Under the pieces are notes generated by a model. That model searched no databases and had not been told where the DNA came from. It worked only from the letters and a program-made list of their open reading frames with translations. A stretch of DNA of 64,000 nucleotides, from contig NZ_JBHFNP010000168.1 in NCBI RefSeq assembly GCF_041929235.1, positions 1 to 64,000 on the forward strand, given 5' to 3'. The translations under genes and the position numbers were made by a program. Source of the stretch: Microseira sp041929235. GTDB lineage: Bacteria; Cyanobacteriota; Cyanobacteriia; Cyanobacteriales; Aerosakkonemataceae. This document shows, one piece after another, positions 62,501 through 64,000 of the stretch (positions are counted from its first letter, which is position 1; each line of letters starts with the position of its first letter).

Positions 62501-62627
62501 CGGGGGGGTCAATGCTGGGATATTCCTGCACTGGCAGGCGGGTATAACCCACCAACCCTACCAAGACGATGAGCAACGAACAAACAGAAGCAAAAACGGG
62601 GCGTTTGATAAAAAAGTGGGTAAACAT
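59532..62627 (-). CDS. RND-family multidrug efflux permease (AcrB/MexB-like, HAE1)
   Basis: 1031 aa from the ATG at 62627 (MFTHFFIKRPVFASVCSLLI); an in-frame upstream extension to 62726 lies in repeat-like sequence. Twelve membrane helices in two halves with large periplasmic loops. The proton-relay Asp pair lies in GIVVDDTIVVLENIVRYIEE (about residues 400-420), and GxxxNxxxL motifs close the second half (IGIVTKNSILMVEFSNQLRD). It exports hydrophobic compounds using proton motive force with a periplasmic adaptor and a TolC channel; no adaptor gene is in the window. Its stop overlaps the kinase start downstream. Confidence 0.9.
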   Translation of the reverse strand: MFTHFFIKRPVFASVCSLLIVLVGLVGYTRLPVQEYPSIDPPVVNVSTVYPGASPQVVETEVTEILEAELNGVEGIKTLSSESRESVSNITVQFQLNRDIESAAQDVRDRVARAARNIPDDAEAPIVRKQSGDASPIIWFALYGSNFSTLELSDYADRFVVDGLETVPGVSSVTIGGERRYAMRLWIDTQRLAARNLTILDLEQALRAENVEIPSGLIEGQSSEYSIRTLGRLQTPPEYEALVIKRNPDGSQVTLKDVGRAEIGAESDRSFVRFNGQPAVALGVVKLSNANTIEVAKGARAKFLEISRTFPTGMEYQIAFDTSNFVQLAIDEVWGSLYLSVFLVVLVIFLFLKDWRGTLVPAVTIAVSIIGAFGLMFALGFSINTLTLFSLTISTGIVVDDTIVVLENIVRYIEEKKMAPFPATYAAVSEVVFAVIATTVVLIAVFLPVGFATGTTGRLFNEFAITIAGAVVFSTVVALTLAPAMCARLLRQQTRLPWWSRWFFDAFDWALDRVRDGYASSLRLLMHLKAAVVLSFLVSIGLAGWVYLQLPSELLPNEDRGSILTIVRAPQGVTINYTDGVMQQVEKIFSSIPNIRTYFVIGAFGGGTGVGQVNQGISFARLQPWSERPKPEQSQQATIGQLFGRFSQITDALVLPINPPALPGSGFGQPVQFVLQGSELETLAATAENLAQKARQLPQLVNADTDLKLNKPELTLRINREQAANLGVSVREISRTLQILLGGQEITSFNQGNRRYEVVVQAEKQFRATPQDIREIYLRSNQGQLIPLTNLVTVTPSTTPPQINHFNRARAATITASPAPGYTLGEAIAALENLARQELPPEIRTALAGQSLELREAGQSTLFIFGLALVFTFLILAAQFESFLDPLIIFLAVPPSLLGAFVALQLSGMNLNVYSQIGLIMLIGIVTKNSILMVEFSNQLRDQGLPIVKAALEAGRVRFRPIMMTALSTLLGSMPLAFTTGPGAISRISLGMAILGGMLVSTILSLYVVPVFYVIAKSAAARLFPGQDREI

Positions 62628-62929
62628 GATGGGTCGTGGATCGTGGGTCGTCCGTCGTGGGTCATATTCCGTTTGTAGTAGGCGCTTTAGCGCCCCCGGG
62701 GGCTTGACCGCTTGACCGATTGGCAAAAATTATCTGGGGCAGGAGCGATTGCGAAATTATTTGTGAAGCTTTAGTCGATCCTACGAAAGCGTGCGCCTGA
62801 TGCCGCGACATCTGAGTCACCCTGCCTACTTTAATTTTATAATTATTATTAAAGTTTTTCACAATTTTTTCACCCACATGTTCCAGAGCCGCCTGTAAAT
62901 TTAAACTAAGTGCAAATCCCTAATCCGAT
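62628..62929. other. Divergent spacer between the RND pump and phytochrome genes
   Basis: About 300 bp. 62634-62665 has GATCGTGGGTCGT/GTCGTGGGTC repeats, and 62830-62870 is AT-rich. Divergent promoters are expected; no consensus is assigned. Confidence 0.4.
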
Positions 62930-64000
62930 ATGGAGTTACCAAAATTTATACAAACGCAACAAGTAGACTTATCCAACTGCGAACCCGAACCCATTCATAC
63001 TCCTGGTAACATCCAGCCCCACGGCGTCCTGCTGGTTTTACAAGACCCACAGTTAAAAATTTTACAGGCCAGTCGGAATACCCAGGAGTTTTTGGGGATT
63101 CCAGCCCAATCGTTAATTGATCGGGACTTAAGTATCTTATTTGATGGCGAGCAAATTGATAGGTTAAACTCCTATGTATTACAGGAAAATATAGAAATTT
63201 TTAACCCAATTAAACTATCAATTGAAGTGCAGGGGCAACCTGTATTCTTCGACGGTACTATCCATCGAAATGATAAAGTATTAATTTTGGAATTAGAGCC
63301 AGCCAACTATAACGATACGGAATTACCTTTGGGATTTTACCAGTTAATTAAATCAACAATTTTAAAGCTTAAACAATCTTCAGACTTTCGCGAAACAACA
63401 GCAATACTTGCCCAGCAAGTCCGCAAGGTGACCGGGTATGACCGCGTGATGATTTATCAGTTTGAACCCGATGATAGTGGCGTTGTGATTGCAGAAGATA
63501 AGCCAGAAGAACTTGAGCCTTTTTTGGGTTTGCATTACCCGGCTTCAGATATACCTGAATTGGCGAGAAAACTCTATTATAACAATTGGCTCCGGTTAAT
63601 TGTAGATGTTAATTATCAGCCGGTAGAAATCTTCCCAAAAAATAATCCTATAACTAACGCTCCACTCGATTTGAGCTATTCAATTCTCAGAAGCGTTGCC
63701 CCCGTTCACGTGGAATATTTACAAAATATGGGGGTTAGTGCTACGCTGTGTATTTATTTATTCAGAAAAAAAAGGATTTGGGGTTTAATTGTTTGCCATC
63801 ATTATTCACCCAGATGCGTGAGTTTTAAAATCAGGAAATTTTGCGAATTTTTAGGGCAATTAATGTCGGTAGAACTAGCGTCAAGGCATGAAAGAGAGTC
63901 GGAGCGATACCGAGAAAGAATTAAAAAAAATCAAGAGAAGTTAAAGGGGATTTATTGCAGCATTGACCAAGCTAACCTAATAGAATATTTTCAGGAAAAT
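62930..64000 (+). CDS. Bacteriophytochrome-type photoreceptor (PAS-GAF part; continues past the window end)
   Basis: 357 codons, open at 64000. N-terminal PAS (about 12-115): SNCEPEPIHTPGNIQPHGVL places Cys17 where biliverdin-binding bacteriophytochromes carry their chromophore cysteine. GAF domain (about 135-305): VTGYDRVMIYQFEPDDSGVV, HYPASDIPELARKLY with the conserved PASDIP Asp, and LRSVAPVHVEYLQNMGVSA, where the cyanobacterial Cph1-type Cys is absent. So it likely binds biliverdin and senses red/far-red light. A PHY domain start follows (after about 320); the output domain is not visible. The ATG at 62930 is given by homology. Confidence 0.85.
   Translation, partial: MELPKFIQTQQVDLSNCEPEPIHTPGNIQPHGVLLVLQDPQLKILQASRNTQEFLGIPAQSLIDRDLSILFDGEQIDRLNSYVLQENIEIFNPIKLSIEVQGQPVFFDGTIHRNDKVLILELEPANYNDTELPLGFYQLIKSTILKLKQSSDFRETTAILAQQVRKVTGYDRVMIYQFEPDDSGVVIAEDKPEELEPFLGLHYPASDIPELARKLYYNNWLRLIVDVNYQPVEIFPKNNPITNAPLDLSYSILRSVAPVHVEYLQNMGVSATLCIYLFRKKRIWGLIVCHHYSPRCVSFKIRKFCEFLGQLMSVELASRHERESERYRERIKKNQEKLKGIYCSIDQANLIEYFQEN

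Overview
The window looks like chromosome from a filamentous cyanobacterium of the Oscillatoriales. The sequence-based reasons are frequent GCGATCGC (HIP1-type) octamers, cyanobacterial heptamer repeats, a specialised NDH-1 (ndhF3-ndhD3-cupA) and a BCT1 bicarbonate transporter. A cylindrospermopsin-type amidinotransferase (cyrA) recalls Oscillatoria/Kamptonema strains, but the genus is an inference. I found no tRNA, rRNA or CRISPR array.

Layout. 1-1520: the 3' end of a group II intron abutting (probably interrupting) an IS605-type tnpB. 1714-6740: small genes, including an HTH protein, a plasmid-like parA plus small partner with degenerate parA shreds, a possible cysteine-peptidase-fold protein and several small hypotheticals. 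6797-12707: a broken copper-binding fragment, then three paralogous GT4 glycosyltransferases, a GT4 remnant and a beta-propeller protein. 12824-18077: a CHASE2 nucleotide cyclase with an amber stop before a PilZ-like tail, an M48-like protein lacking the first zinc His, remnants of a GDSL esterase and a CrtW ketolase, and a GT1 glycosyltransferase.

18600-26450 is a mobile-element graveyard. It holds an IS605 unit with intact tnpB and dead tnpA, a broken ISL3 element, a second ISL3 fragment, and copies of a repeat with long terminal inverted repeats. Inside it sit an intact cyrA and a cyrB stub cut off after about 68 codons by a 724-bp element: a relict cylindrospermopsin locus.

26838-43963 is a carbon-concentrating island. 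On the minus strand lie cmpABCD (BCT1 bicarbonate ABC transporter; close to nrtABCD but CmpA by sequence), a CPA2 Na+/H+ antiporter and bicA (Na+-dependent bicarbonate SulP). On the plus strand lie ndhF3-ndhD3-cupA (inducible CO2-hydrating NDH-1). cmpA and bicA share a ~135-bp upstream module with the palindrome CATAGA-N6-TCTATG, which suggests joint control. The antiporter could supply the Na+ gradient used by BicA.

44444-64000: a 2OG-Fe(II) oxygenase, an slr1658/slr1659-type regulator pair, fasciclin and UspA proteins, a 2Fe-2S ferredoxin, a TolC-family protein, three REC/histidine-kinase hybrids, an RND pump overlapping one of the kinases, and the start of a biliverdin-type phytochrome cut by the window end.

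A theme of the window is repeat invasion. Several interspersed repeat families occur between genes, and at four places repeat copies sit in frame inside genes (the 2OG oxygenase and two sensor kinases), adding peptide segments without breaking the reading frame.
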